DNA from: Trema orientale | Taxonomy: Eukaryota > Streptophyta > Magnoliopsida > Rosales > Cannabaceae | Reading direction: 5' to 3' | Length of the DNA stretch: 64,000 nucleotides | NCBI GenBank assembly: GCA_002914845.1 | Contig: JXTC01000217.1 | Span: forward strand, 303,856 to 367,855 | Shown: piece after piece, positions 12,201-22,647 of the stretch | Layout of the letters: every line of letters starts with the position of its first letter | Position numbering within the stretch: the first letter of the stretch is position 1 | Program-made: the position numbers and the translations under genes | The notes under the pieces: model-generated | The model's input: the letters and a program-made list of their open reading frames with translations, nothing else | Database searches by the model: none | What the model was told of the DNA's origin: nothing

Positions 12201-12741
12201 CGTCTACAACCAACACAAGAAAGATCACTCTCAGAGAACTTTGTCTACCAAATTTCCCAGTTACTCACTTTAACACACACAAGGATTTTCTCCGAGAAAA
12301 TTACGCGGAAAACACCTCACAACTCTCAACTTAATCTGATCTCATAGAAATGATGAAAGATAACCAGATTAATTAGTCTAAGTGAATATGCTTTTATATT
12401 ACTAGCAGTCCACGTGCACATACCATTACTGACCAACTTTAAAACGATTATAACTGATTTAACCACATAATTAAATGAACGAACCATTCTAACAATAATT
12501 ATATATACAGGTAGCCTTATTCGTTTTGTTGTCACTTGTTGGACAGGTCGTGTCGAGTTTGAGAGAGGCAACTACTATGCTTCAACAACAATTGGCAGAA
12601 GAGCAAGCTGGGAGAGAAGAGTTCGAAAAGTTTGCGCAGCAATATCAGGAGAGGGCTTACGAGGACATTCGTAAGCTGAGAGTGAGTCTTGTGAATGCTC
12701 AGGAAAAGATCCGTACAAAAAGTCGGTGTGCCATTTTCTAA
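9296..12741 (+). CDS. AIG1: AIG1/IAN-family GTPase (plant GIMAP relative), copy 1
   Basis: Five exons join without a frame break: 9296-9506, 9650-9927, 10088-10258, 10508-10642, 12547-12741 (329 residues). All junctions are GT-AG. The family is named for Arabidopsis AIG1, a guanine-nucleotide-binding protein linked to pathogen and stress responses. Visible motifs: P-loop GKAGNGKS (26-33), G3 DTPG (68-71), the family 'conserved box' from LAKDG (92) through VVFSVRTRFS, TGGD as G4 (138-141), and a Gln/Glu-rich coiled coil from about 221 to 320. The C terminus Cys-Ala-Ile-Phe is a CaaX box, suggesting prenylation and membrane attachment. Odd: between Ala-Phe (44-45) and Cys51, seven residues present in copy 2, including Gly-Val-Thr of the switch-I/G2 region, are missing, so nucleotide cycling may be altered. 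Intron 4 is swollen to 1.9 kb by inserted repeats, against 0.25 kb in copy 2. An AGL11 fragment lies convergently downstream. Confidence 0.85.
10740..12020. repeat. Insertions within intron 4 of AIG1-like copy 1, including a MITE
   Basis: Sequence absent from the same intron of copy 2. It contains a roughly 35-bp direct repeat (AGGGGTTTTACGTGTCATAG near 10817 and AGGGGTTTTGCGTGTCATAG near 10924). It also holds a 0.68-kb MITE at about 11033-11715, whose ends are GTTTCGTTTGATATATAGGATA and the inverse of CCACGTTTGGAATAGTAGATAA. The same MITE family occurs in opposite orientation at about 34980-35667. A further insert occupies about 12020-12510. Confidence 0.55.
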
Positions 12742-13752
12742 TATTATCATCAGTGACAGCTATGATGGTACTTACCGGTACCAATTACTCAAAGATCCTT
12801 TCTCAAGCTAGTCCTGAACCATATTTTATGCCGGATTATTGCCTACATATCGACTCTAAAATAGTAAAAACATTTTTTATGTTGTCATATTGTATCAGAC
12901 CTTGAATCTCTTGTTTAAGTGGCTAGTGCCCATTTGACTTTTGTTAATGGAAGAGAGAACATGGTGATCCTGGATCAGGGAACATGTTATGGGTAGTTCT
13001 GTGCTGACGATGAAACCAGACATATTTTTTTTTTTTTTACAAAATAAGGACATGTGAACCATGGTTTCGTACTCGCAATAGAATAGGTTAAGCCCATCTA
13101 TTGGAATTGGCCCCACGTGAGTCCCACCGTTCGGTAGCCTCAATGGATACGCTAGATTTGTCAAAATCCTTGAATAAATGCTAGGAATCACGTGAGGAAA
13201 ACAAAACACGGTCACTGTACTGAAATAATCACCAAGAAACTTGAAGGGGACAAGTTTATCAAAACATCATCTTCTCAAATTGAGAAAACTTTAGCTAAAT
13301 ACAAAATATATAATAATATGCTAAAATCATACAATTGATCATTATTCTGCTTTTGTTAAAGGTTCTCTCTGGGACAGACCAAAACACACACGGTGTACAT
13401 ACATAGATAACACATACACATAATGGTGACTATAGAAAGTGCTAGTTCTGTTGACTACTATCAAGCTAACTGCTGAGACCCTCACATATAGTATTCAAAG
13501 AATATCCGACAATGATATCTTTATTTTATACCATTTGCAGATCTTCTCTTCAAAAGTTCACTTGCATAGATAACACCAGAATCAAATTATCGAAAAAAAA
13601 TTTGTAATTAGTTGCTGATTATCTCCTTTTTTTTTTATTATTATTTATTGTGGTGTTAAGGGCATAAGGCAAGATTTACATATATAGGAGTTAATTAAGG
13701 AAGAAAGTATAACACATGTCCTACTTATGTTAAAATTAAACGACATTAAAGC

Positions 13753-13795
<43 letters not shown>

Positions 13796-13837
13796 GACAA
13801 TATAGGCAGCAGATTAGTACCCAGGATGGACTAACTT
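12742..13837. other. Duplicated intergenic segment between AIG1 copy 1 and the AGL11 fragment
   Basis: Non-coding, but recognisably the same sequence as 21459-22647. For example, TTTAAGTGGCTA..ATTTGACTTTTGTTAATGGA and CACACACGNTGTACATACATAG occur in both at matching positions. A pure (AT)n microsatellite at 13755-13790 is specific to this copy. The open frame on the minus strand at 12895-13215 is not conserved as protein in the other copy. Confidence 0.7.
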
Positions 13838-14812
13838 CTTGTCTTGCTGAGAGAAAGAAGTTCCTCCCTTAATTAGATTTTTTTTTTAATTTTTAATTTT
13901 ATTTTATCCCTTCCAAGGGATCAAAGTGTTTCACTCCTTCTCTAACTGTGACTCGAAGCCAGACCATGCCACCCTCAATTAGATTAGGACTAATGAAATT
14001 GCGAGAATTTAATGACTGGATTGCAGTGAACTCTAATCCTGAATCCATGTTTGCTTGTTGAAGCCTCTCAATCTCTGAAATCTGAAGTTCAAATGCAAAA
14101 GAGGGGAAAAAAAAGAAAGTTACATGTCACGACATCTTGTCGTAGTTTATGTACCCTCAGGATCTTATTTATTTTTTATTTTTTAAAAAATACCATAGAA
14201 AAATGGGGAATTTTAACGCATTAAATATCCACCATTGCGTTATGTCTATTGCCACATTTAAAACAGAGCTACTCAATTAAAGTTATGTATCTTTACATCA
14301 GAAAATAAAATAAAATAAATTAAAGGACTTAATTATCTTTGACTTTGAAGAATATTAAGGAACCCTATAAGTATAATTTGTTTACCTTTGTTCGTAGACA
14401 AATATTTTCGTTTTCCAGGTCCATTTCCCATACACAGGAAAAAATCAGGGTATTATAAATCAATGAATTAAAATTAGTTTTAGATTTATCGAAGAGATGT
14501 ATATATAAACATGAGGATAGAAAGAAGGATAATATTATTTACCCTTTTTTTCTGCTGGCACTCGATATCCGCTACTGCTAGTAACATTTCGTGCTATTTC
14601 CAGAAAAAATAGAAACCGAAAAAAAAAAGCATTAAAGGGAGATAAATTTATGTTAAACATGATTAATCTCGAGTCCTTTATTTTATTTTTTTTGGGATCA
14701 ATGTTAAATTGAATTATTAATGCCGCTTTCAAGTCTATTTTCCAGCTGCTTTAGTAATTTCACGGAAAGTGAACTCAAGGAATCAATCTCCCATCAAGTG
14801 CCTGCAAATTAA
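13838..14812 (-). pseudogene. Truncated AGL11-like MADS pseudogene (exons 4-7 only)
   Basis: Minus-strand matches to the complete gene occur in the correct order: exon 4 remnant (about 14735-14808), exon 5 (about 14553-14600), exon 6 (about 14393-14436), exon 7 (13838-14080). Exon 6 still reads Asp-Leu-Glu-Asn-Glu-Asn-Ile-Cys. Exon 4 has a 4-base insertion after Met-Gly-Asp that gives an immediate TGA. Exon 5 carries six extra bases. Exon 7 is split by a roughly 92-bp retroposed insert. The MADS exon, the I-region exon and the first K exon are absent, so no functional MADS protein can be made. It lies at the same position relative to AIG1 copy 1 as the full gene does to copy 2. Confidence 0.85.
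13880..13971 (-). mobile_element. SINE-like retroposon inserted in the AGL11 pseudo-exon
   Basis: The 92-bp insert is flanked by a 14-bp duplication of exon sequence, CCCTTAATTAGATT (13866-13879) and CCCTCAATTAGATT (13972-13985). On the minus strand it ends in an A-rich tail and contains GGCTTCGAGTC, resembling the tRNA-type B box of a pol III promoter. Variable-length target duplication plus an A-rich tail fits a 5'-truncated SINE. No known SINE family is claimed. Confidence 0.55.
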
Positions 14813-15596
14813 TAAACAAAGATATGAAACAAACAACAAAATTACATGATAACTTTTAGAATCTACAAAAAATATTTTCAATGTACATAGGTTCTCAATC
14901 TATATATGGACTCTACAAGTTTTTTTTTTTAACATACATAGAGCTAATTTTTTTTTAGCCGCTAAATCATTATTTAAATGCAATAATAATTTGAGTAGTT
15001 AGAAAAACGTACATAAAAAGACGTATATATTATTTAATATTTTTTCTCTCTTTATTTTTTATCATAAAAAAATTTACATGATGAATTTTAATTTGCCAAA
15101 AAAATACCTACTGGAGTGGAATACATATATCTATATATATTTAGGGGATTATCAATTTTCAGTCTCTTTTAATACATGTGATGAAAAGATGGATAACTTA
15201 TAAATTATTTACAAAAGTAAGATTTTTATTGCCATATCATTTAATGAATATTTCGGAGTTCTAAAATTACTCCTGACTCGACTCAAGTTGAAAATTTTCG
15301 ACTAAGTTAAAAGTAACAGAGGTGGCCGATCATATTCGACCGAAGTCGAAATTGTTCGACTACGCCAGTCAAAATTTTTCGACTAGTAGCTTCGACCCTA
15401 GTCAAATTATTCGAATACAGTTGAAAATTTTCGACCGGGGTTGAATTTTTCAGGCTGTCGGTCGAAAAATAATCAGAATAATCGGGAGAGGCGGCCAAAC
15501 AAGTTCGACTACAGTCGAAATTTTTCGACCCTAGTGAGGTGCCACCGCCAGGGTCAGGATCATGATCGGCGATAATGGCTAAAGTAGTTTGAAGTC
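14813..15596. other. Intergenic DNA with a MITE and a TTCGAC-motif cluster
   Basis: No gene. About 14895-15135 is a weak member of the GGTATTTTT MITE family. About 15270-15535 contains many copies of TTCGAC/GTCGAA, often as GTCGAAATTTTTCGAC-type palindromes spaced about 20-40 bp apart. The origin of the cluster is unknown. Confidence 0.45.
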
Positions 15597-16173
15597 TGTT
15601 AGAGAAATATAGTATCCAAATAATTTTACATGTGTGACATAATAATAGAGGTTAATTTTGAAAAAGTGAGTTTCATTTTGTATCACAATGGTTTAGTAGA
15701 CCTTCTAGGTAAAAATGGCAGCCATAATAGCAATAGTAAAAATGGCAGCCATAATAGTAATAGTAAAAGGTGGTATTCTTACTTGTTCATACCACCTTTC
15801 AAATTCTATAAGTACGGGGGTTTCATCACTTGTTTTGTATCCCATTCTAAGTTCTTTTCCTTTCTAAGAGAGAATTCAAGCATAAGAATTCCTCTTAGTA
15901 TCCCACTTATTTTCTCCTAAATTATTTAGAGAGAGTGTTTTCTCCTATTTCAAGAGAGAGAAGTTCATTTGTTCTCTCCTTGTATTTAGAGAGAAGTGAG
16001 TTTTAGTCTTCTTTTCATAGTGAAATTCTTCACAGCCTTATCCGTGGACATAGCCTAAATTGGGTGAACTACGTTAAATCTTTTGTGTGCCTTATCTTTT
16101 TTATTTTACCCAAATTTTCTCAACTCGTATTTTAACTGTGTGTTATCGCTTCTGCAAAGCCGATCTCCTAACA
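15597..16173 (+). mobile_element. Solo or truncated Copia-type LTR abutting AIG1-like copy 2
   Basis: The last 300 bp closely match the LTR of the Copia element at the right end of the window (AGAGAGAAGTGAGTT, CTTCACAGCCTTRTCCGTGGAC, GATCTCCTAACA). The upstream half differs. It ends CTAACA at 16173, exactly where recognisable AIG1 exon sequence begins. No matching target duplication is visible, so the insertion was followed by deletion of the flanking 5' part of the gene. A 27-bp tandem duplication (15714-15767) lies inside. Confidence 0.6.
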
Positions 16174-18347
16174 AATAGTGCAACATGGAACATCATTCTT
16201 GGAGAGAAGGCCTTCAAGTCAAAGGCAAGCTGGACTGGTGTTACAAGCACTTGCAAATTGCAGAGGACCCTACTGAGTGATCGCCAAGTTTTTAATGTTA
16301 TTGACACTCCTGGTATAATCTATAATGTGCTTCACTTAATTACATATAACATCTAATTAAGACTTTAATTTGTTTGTGTTTTGGTTTTTTAATTCTTATT
16401 CTTACAATCTATATATGTGTCTTTTCTATTTGATCAGGACTCTTTGATTCATCAGTTGAATCTGAATTCATTAGCAGGGAAATTGTGGAATATATTAACT
16501 TGGCCAAAGATGGGATCTATGCACTCTTTCTAGTTTTCTCAGTTAGGACCTATTTTACAAAAGAAGAGGAAGCTGCTATCCGAAGCTTGCAAACTTTGTT
16601 TGGCAGCAAAATTGTTAGCTACACGATTCTAGTCTTCACTGGAGGTGACGCTCTTGAAAATGATCAGACTTTGGAAGATTACTTGGGTGAATTTTCAGAG
16701 CCTTTAAAGGTCACCATTCATGATTACCTTTGTTACCCCCTTACTTTATTTTCTTGAAGTATAACTCTTATTGATTTTTTCTTTTTCTTTTTTAATAATC
16801 CTTATGATATAGGACATCTGTACTCGATGTGAAAATCGGCTGGTGCTTTTTGATAATAAGACTGAGGATGAAAGTAAGAAGGTTAACCAAGTTCAACAGC
16901 TTCTCTCCCTTGTGAACAAGGTTATAGAGCAGAATGGTGGACAGCTATACACAAATGAGATATTTGCCGAAGTGAATGTAATTAGATGTTGTTGTTAACT
17001 GTTTCTATTTGAAGATGAAGGTCTCTACACTCTACTCTTGCTAGAAATCTTGTTTGGTTTGGTGTTTGTTGGAGTTTTATCGAAAAACTATGACAAGTAT
17101 GGAAGCTGCAATAAAAACAACTGACAAAATCTACAATATAAATAATTAACAATAAGTAGTAAATAAGTACAAATTATAGTTGAGGCATGATAAACACTGT
17201 CCGTAAGGAAAGATTCCGCCCATCTCAGATAGTGTCAGGGTACAAAATAAGCTTTATGGCGGTCTTTCCTCCAAGATACAACGACCAATCTCCGACTGAG
17301 GGCGCACTCCCTAAGACGAAGAGTAGACAACGATACTACCAAAATTATCTCTAGCAAAATAAAATTACGCAGACACAAAAGAACCTCTCTTTAATTGTCT
17401 TTTTCTCTTTTTTTCTAGCCGAGTACAAAAATCTCTCTCTCTCTAGCTCCTTCTTAGTTGTTTACTTTCTATGCCTCTCTCTGCCAAAACCATCTTCAAG
17501 CAATAGCTATATATATAGCTAAAACAACTTGGAGGAGAAGCCCAAGTTGTACACGTGGGGATCAAATAAATGCATTGAAGAAAAAGACAAAAGCCTTGTT
17601 GACTAAGATTAGGCAAAAGCCTTGTTGACTAAGGTTATTACTTAGCATAGAAAAAAAGAATATTCCTTTTCAAGATTTTGGAATTTTAAATAATAAAATA
17701 CAACAATCCTCCACAAATTCCAAATTACAATTGTTTGCATAATACTAAAGATAATAAAAAAGTTCAATACTTAAGTACTAATACTTTTCAGGCTATGAAC
17801 TAGCTATAGAATAACTAATCGTGACCCACAAATACTTGGTGAAACAAAGTTTTTATGAACCAAAATACCTTTGGTATGGAACAGAGGAATAGCATCCATA
17901 CTGAACTTTTAAACTCATCGTTGTCTGCGAGTTGGCACATTAAGGGCCCAGCGCCTTCTTGGAATTCATGAGTACTCTAGAGAGTCTGCCTAAACTCTCA
18001 TAAGAACTGGCTCCAGTTTCATACTCATATAGGTGAACACTTCATCAAGTGTATATTGCAGTATCTACACACTACCTCAATAATAAGGCTATGGATTTCA
18101 TTAAAAGTGAATTAGCTCAACCTTGATCACTGCAGAAAAATATTATCTCGCCATAGGAAGGAATTTCTCAATAGTAAACACAAAAGTGTAGTCGATAATG
18201 CTACAAGGCAACAAGTAACTTATTTTTACCTCCATAAACCTACTTCATGGGATCTCTAATCACATAGGTAAGGTTACCATCACTCTCGCCTTTTGTTCCT
18301 AGGCATTAGTCCCATTCCCCTCGACGTGCTCACCACTAACCCCCTAT

Positions 18348-18935
18348 TTAGCGGTTTTTTGTCAGAGGATCGGCCAAATTCAATTCTGACTTCACATAAT
18401 CTAGAGTCACTACTCCAGATTCCAGCAGCTGCTTGATTATACTGTGTCTTAAACGTATATGTCTGCTCTTCCCATTATAAGTTTTGCTCTTCGATTTAGC
18501 AATCGCAGCCTGACAATCACAATGTATAAATATACAAGGGGGAACATCTGTGCTAATGGGAAGATCTGTCAGAAGGTTTCTTAACCATTCAGCCTCAGAA
18601 CATGCCTTCTCTAAGGCAATCAACTTGGACTCCATGGTAGACCGAGCTATACAAGTTTGCTTAAGATCACCCAGGTCATTATGAATCAAACCGAGTAACT
18701 CAGTTTCTCTCTCAACAGATTTATATGTTTTCTTTGTTGACTTAGTCTCAACACACACATCATATTTCTCTATCTCTGAATTAGAGAAATCAGACAGTAA
18801 ACCATGTTGCTTCATTCTTTTAATATAAGAAAAATTCACATGACCGAGTCTACCATGCGTCAAATCAAGAGAATCAACGATATAAGCAGAAGAAGATATA
18901 CTTTCATTCATAACAACATTGAGCACATTGAGCAT
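18348..18935 (-). pseudogene. Copia pre-integrase zinc region joined directly to RNase H
   Basis: 195 codons. The first third holds the GAG-pre-integrase signature HGRLGH and the start of integrase up to a Leu-Gly-Asp-Leu-Lys. The next residues, Gln-Thr-Cys-Ile-Ala-Arg-Ser-Thr-Met-Glu-Ser, belong to the Copia RNase H domain, which then continues to Asp-Pro-Leu-Thr-Lys. The integrase core and whole reverse transcriptase are missing at one point while the frame is kept. The shared Lys-Gln-Thr at the junction suggests a deletion through short homology. Confidence 0.8.
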
Positions 18936-20185
18936 GAACAGATCATTAGAACAATACCCTTTCCAATAAACATCCCATTCTTACTTAGGACAAGTTTATC
19001 TCCCTCAAAAGAGACTTTAACCCCTGCTTTTCCCAGAATAAAAACAGACACAAGATTATAGCGGATGTTGGGAACATGAAGCACATTGCTCAATGAGAAA
19101 ATTTTCCCAGAAGTAAGTTTGAGAAGAACTTTGCCTTTCCCTAAAACTGGAGCAGGTCTCGAATCACCCATAAAGACTTGTTCTTCTCCTTCCCTCATTG
19201 GCATATAGTCATAAAAAGCATTTTTGTCACCACAAATATGCTTGGTTGCCCCAGAGTCTACCACCCATTCATTGTTCCCAGCAACCACATTCACTTCACA
19301 AACCACAACAGCTGCAATGAAATCTTCTCCTTCAGCCATGTTGACTTTAGGAGAATTTTTCTCAGTTGTTTTGTGTCTCTTATAATATGTAGCAGCATAA
19401 TGTCCAGGCTTGCCACAAATAAAGCAGTTACCTTTCTTCTTAAATATTGGATTATTTTTCTTGTACTTATTGTTATTGTGCTTATGAGCAGGACGCTCAT
19501 TCTTGGGATTAGTTTTTCTCGTATTACTCTCAATGACATTAGCCTTGGAAATTAATTCCTTGGCTTTGTCACTCATATCTCTTTTTTTATTCTGCTCCTC
19601 AGTTCGAATATGAATAATTACATCTTCAAGACTCATCTGTTTTCTTTTATATTTCATACTATTCTTATAAACTTTCCAAGACTCTGGCAGTTTCTCAATT
19701 AAACAACCAGTCACAAATGCTTCAGGTAAATTAATTTCTTCATTTTTCAAATCATTAAGAAGCATATGATAGTCATGAATTTGAATAGAAACATCTTTCT
19801 CATCAAACATTTGAAAATGCAGAAAATTACATATGGCATATTTTTGTGCACCAGCATCTTCTACCACATATTTTTTATTCAAAATTTCCCAAATTTCATG
19901 AGCAATTTTATAAGAACAGTAAACATCATAAAGTTCATTTGATAAGGTACTAAGTATAGTGTGGCGACATATCTTATTCGCCTTTTTCCAGTCATCCAGC
20001 AATTTTTCATAATTATCAATACCTTCCACCGGTTGTTTCTGAGTCAAGTACTCTGCAAGATTTAGTGCATCTAGAGTATCGTGGACTTTTCCTTGCCAGC
20101 GCTTGAAGTGGGTTCCATCAAAGGGTTGAATATTCTTAGTGTCCGGTAGTGTCTTCAATGCAATTAAAGCAGCATCCATAGACAT
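18908..20185 (-). pseudogene. Copia gag-protease ORF of the element in AIG1 intron 3
   Basis: 425 codons. The N-terminal part is a Copia Gag (Phe-Asp-Gly-Thr-His-Phe-Lys-Arg-Trp near the start; a UBN2-type region with Ile-Trp-Glu-Ile-Leu). Next comes a zinc knuckle CFICGKPGHYAATY, in which the fourth ligand Cys is replaced by Tyr, then a protease active site Asp-Ser-Gly-Ala-Thr. The frame runs out near 18950 because of a 1-base shift: the next frame continues the protein at once and overlaps this ORF. It is not expected to act independently. Confidence 0.8.
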
Positions 20186-21458
20186 CTTTCCTTACAATTG
20201 TTGGAGTTTTATCGAAAAACTATGACAAGTATGGAAGCTGCAATAGAAACAACTGACAAAATCTACAATATAAATAACTAACAATAAGTAGTAAATAAAT
20301 TCAAATTATGGTCGAGGCATGATAAACACTGTCCGTAAGGAAAGATTCCGCCCCTCTCAAACAGTGTCAGGATGCAAAATAGACTTCATGGCGGTCTTCC
20401 CTCCAAGATACAATGACCAATCTCCGACTGAAGGCGCACTCCCTAAGACGAAGAATAGACAACGATACTACCAAAATTATCTGTAGGAAAATAAAATTAT
20501 GCAGACACAAAAAGACCTCTCTTTAATTGTCTTTTTCTAGCCGAGTACAAAAATCTCTCTCTCTAGCCCCTTCTCCGTTGTTTACTTTCTATGCCTCTCT
20601 CTGTCAAAATCATCTTCAAGCAATAGCTATATATATAGCTAAGACAACTTGGAGGAGAAGTCAAAGTTGTACACGTGGGGATCAAATAAATATGCATTGA
20701 AGAAAAAGGCAAAAGCCTTGTTGACTAAGATTAGGCAAAAGCCTTGTTGACTAAGGTTATTACTTAGCAAAGGAAGAAAGGAATATTCCTTTTCAAGATT
20801 TTGGAATTTTAAATAATAAAATAAAACAGTGTTTTCCTATTAAAATTTCTTGATGCATGTAATTACATATTTGACACAGCAAGGGTCTAAAAAGCTTCGT
20901 GATCAACAAGAACCGATAGACTCCTTAGAGGGCTACTCAGAACAGCATATTTCACGTTTGAAGGAGCAGTTGCAACTAGAAAATGATGAGCAGCTAAATC
21001 GAATTTCCGAGACGGTATTTCATTCATTCCCCTGCCTTTTCTGCATCTATTTCTTTCTTTTTTTATTTGCCTGAAATATTATTTGGACTTCTGAAGTTAA
21101 AGAGAACTTAAAATTCATATGAAAATGTAGGTCTGAATATTGATATGTTCACTCTGTTTAGCCCATGTTATTTCCTTTTTCACTTTTCTACTTGCTCTTG
21201 GGTTTTGGCTATGGTCTATTTTTTCGGGGCTATGATCTGTTGTTGCTGTCATTTGTTAAACAGATCGCCTCGAGGTTGAGAGAGGCAACTGCTAGGCTTG
21301 AAGAACAATTGGCAGAAGAGAAAGCGGCGAGAGTAGAGTTACAAAAGTCTGCGCAGCAAGCTCAGGAGATGTCTAATGAGGAACTTTCTAAGCTTAGAGT
21401 GCATCGTGAGCAAGCACAGGAAGAGCTTCGCAGGAAAGGAAACTGTGCCATTCTCTGA

Positions 21459-22647
21459 TGAAATTATATATCGATAAAAGTTAGCTTATATGCTACTTAC
21501 TTTATGCCATTACAAGTTGGGATTTTCTCGTAGGCTATATATCAATTTGTCAGCTCTTAACTAGTAACGCTTTTCATATATTTACGCGTACTATCTCTTG
21601 TTTTAAGTGGCTAATTTCTATTTGACTTTTGTTAATGGATTAGAGGACATTGACCTCAACCATTTGTCAATGTCTAACACAGGGCTACTTGTTGGATTCT
21701 GAAATCTTATAGGATTCATTTTCAATGATCTTTTGATTGAAAATTCTCCATTTTTAAGTTGAGCCCGGATCAGGGAAAACATTTTATAGTACGTAGTCCC
21801 GCACTGGCGAGGAAATCTGACTTCTTATTTTTTGGCTTTCAAATTCTCTAAATAATGACATATTCGTAACATATATTAGGTCCATCTATTGGAGTCGACC
21901 CCACGTGAGTCCTACCTTTGGTTTCACTTTTATGGATGAACTATATTTGTCAAATTTTTTAAATAAATGGTAGGAATCACTAGAGGAAAACATGTTCAGT
22001 GTTCACTTTACAAATAAGACCAAGAATCTGAAAGGGGATCTCCATGTCTACCTTGTTTCCACTAGCTTATCATTCCTACAATGGACAAGTTTATCAAAAC
22101 ATCATCGTTTCAAGTTGAGAAAAATTTAGTTAAATACAAAATATATAATATGCTAATTAAAATCATACAATTGATCATTGTTCTGCTTTTGTCAAAGGTT
22201 CTCTAGGAGACAGACCAAAACACACACGTTGTACATACATAGATAACACATACAGATAATGGTGACGATAGAAAGTGCTAGTTCAGTTGACTAGTCCCAA
22301 GCTAAATGATAACCTTGCACATAATATTCATAGAATATCCGACAATGATATCTTTATTTTATTTAATGCTGAGATACCATTTGAAGATCTTCTTTCCGAG
22401 AGTTCACCTGCATATATAGCAGCATAACCAAATTACAATATTGAAAAATTGTAATTAGCTGCGGTCAATCTCGAATTTTATTGTGGTGGCAAGATTTGCA
22501 TATATAAGAGTTGATCAAGGATTTAACACATGGCCTACTTTGTCTGTTGAAAGTTAATTAAAACGACATTAAAGGCGACATATATGAATACGCAAAACGA
22601 CAGTATGTTGAGAAAATAAAACGACATTAAAGGCGAGAGAGTAGTAC
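21459..22647. other. Duplicated intergenic segment between AIG1 copy 2 and AGL11
   Basis: Non-coding counterpart of 12742-13837. It should hold the 3' ends of two convergent transcripts, AIG1 copy 2 (+) and AGL11 (-). The final AGL11 exon, if one follows the split last codon, would lie here; I could not place it with confidence. Confidence 0.6.

Larger units (their letters stand above)
17067..20828 (-). mobile_element. Non-autonomous Ty1/Copia retrotransposon with both LTRs and GTGTT target duplication
   Basis: LTRs at 17067-17705 and 20199-20828 start TGTTGGAGTTTTATCG and end in CA. GTGTT flanks both sides (17062-17066 and 20829-20833). The LTRs are very similar, with scattered substitutions and small indels. 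Coding runs on the minus strand, so the right LTR is the 5' LTR. A purine-rich GTGGAGGAT next to the left LTR (17706-17714) serves as polypurine tract. A normal initiator-tRNA primer site is not visible after the 5' LTR, and the gag ATG lies only 13 bases from it. Most of integrase and all of reverse transcriptase are deleted. It lies in intron 3 of AIG1-like copy 2, antisense to it. Confidence 0.9.
16174..21458 (+). pseudogene. AIG1: AIG1/IAN-family GTPase copy 2, 5'-truncated (P-loop lost)
   Basis: Exon pieces: exon 1 remnant 16174-16312, exon 2 16438-16709, exon 3 16813-16977, exon 4 20880-21014, exon 5 21264-21458. From the remnant to the stop the frame is open and all junctions are GT-AG. 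It keeps a Gly-Val-Thr switch-I segment (Trp-Thr-Gly-Val-Thr-Ser), DTPG, the conserved box, TGGD, the coiled coil and a C-terminal Cys-Ala-Ile-Leu CaaX box, whose Leu favours geranylgeranylation. The start codon, N terminus and P-loop Gly-Lys are gone: exon 1 begins at the Ser-Ala-Thr just after the P-loop lysine, abutting an LTR. A 3.76-kb Copia element occupies intron 3. Without G1 it should not bind GTP normally. It is a pseudogene unless a chimeric LTR-driven protein is made. Confidence 0.8.

Noticed and set aside
12895-13215. 106-codon open frame on the minus strand
   Set aside because: Lies in the duplicated intergenic segment. The corresponding region at 21.6-22.0 kb does not preserve the frame, so it is chance.
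19178-19555. 125-codon plus-strand open frame
   Set aside because: Antisense shadow of the Copia gag-protease frame.
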